Source of the DNA: JAGXQV01 sp964527565
GTDB taxonomy: Bacteria > Pseudomonadota > Gammaproteobacteria > Burkholderiales > Sulfuricellaceae
DNA: 15,198 nucleotides
Direction: 5' to 3'
Assembly: GCA_964527565.1 (NCBI GenBank)
Contig: CAZGOY010000062.1
Location: 1-15,198, forward strand
This document shows, one piece after another, positions 15,179-15,198 of this stretch (its first letter is position 1; every line of letters starts with the position of its first letter). The notes beneath the pieces were generated by a model. It was not told the DNA's origin. It was given only the letters and a program-made list of their open reading frames with translations, and did not search any database. The translations under genes were made by a program, and so were the position numbers.

Positions 15179-15198
15179 TAGTGTGCCCGGCATGGGCA

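Noticed and set aside
15113..15193. N-terminal coding part of the toxin
   Set aside because: The codons here come from the two palindromes and show no similarity to the toxin family.

Overview
The window is GC-rich, densely packed DNA from a Gram-negative bacterium, most likely a beta- or gammaproteobacterium. The lineage is inferred from signal peptides, a type I secretion-like C-terminus, HicBA and HigBA-type toxin-antitoxin genes and REP-like palindromes. I cannot name a genus. All intact genes lie on the + strand; only a decayed toxin-antitoxin pair at the right edge is on the - strand.

Region 1 (1-1983) is the 3' end of a very large acidic surface or secreted protein. It has 78 full Asp-Ala-Asp-Ala-Asp-Ser units, then a Gly/Asn-rich linker with a duplicated motif, then a C-terminal segment resembling those of RTX/type I-secreted adhesins. 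A strong intrinsic terminator follows.

Region 2 (2229-9356) is a tightly coupled four-gene cassette and the most interesting part of the window. It encodes a cyanophycin-synthetase-like protein with an intact ATP-grasp domain but a degenerate Mur-ligase active site, a probable alpha/alpha-toroid protein with an unassigned N-terminal domain, a Ser/Thr protein kinase ending in Sel1-like repeats, and a SET-domain methyltransferase of the eukaryote-like SETD3/Rubisco-LSMT type. The first three genes overlap by ATGA and the fourth starts 8 nt later behind a good Shine-Dalgarno. Peptide ligase, kinase and lysine/histidine methyltransferase together suggest an undescribed peptide- or protein-modifying system. 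The Asp/Ser repeat protein next door is a speculative substrate.

Region 3 (9357-10174) is a small accessory patch: a gene remnant with an in-frame stop, hairpins including a REP-like palindrome, and an apparently intact hicB-hicA pair.

Region 4 (10175-14845) is a second compact operon. It encodes an 807-residue nucleotidyltransferase-aminoglycoside-phosphotransferase-like fusion with a duplicated N-terminal module, an exported metzincin protease with C-terminal leucine-rich repeats, and an exported gluzincin-like HEXXH protein. A large REP-like palindrome sits between the two protease genes and blurs the start of the last one.

Region 5 (14846-15198) holds remnants of a HigBA-type module on the - strand, with the toxin cut off at a pair of REP-like hairpins and the antitoxin frameshifted and truncated.
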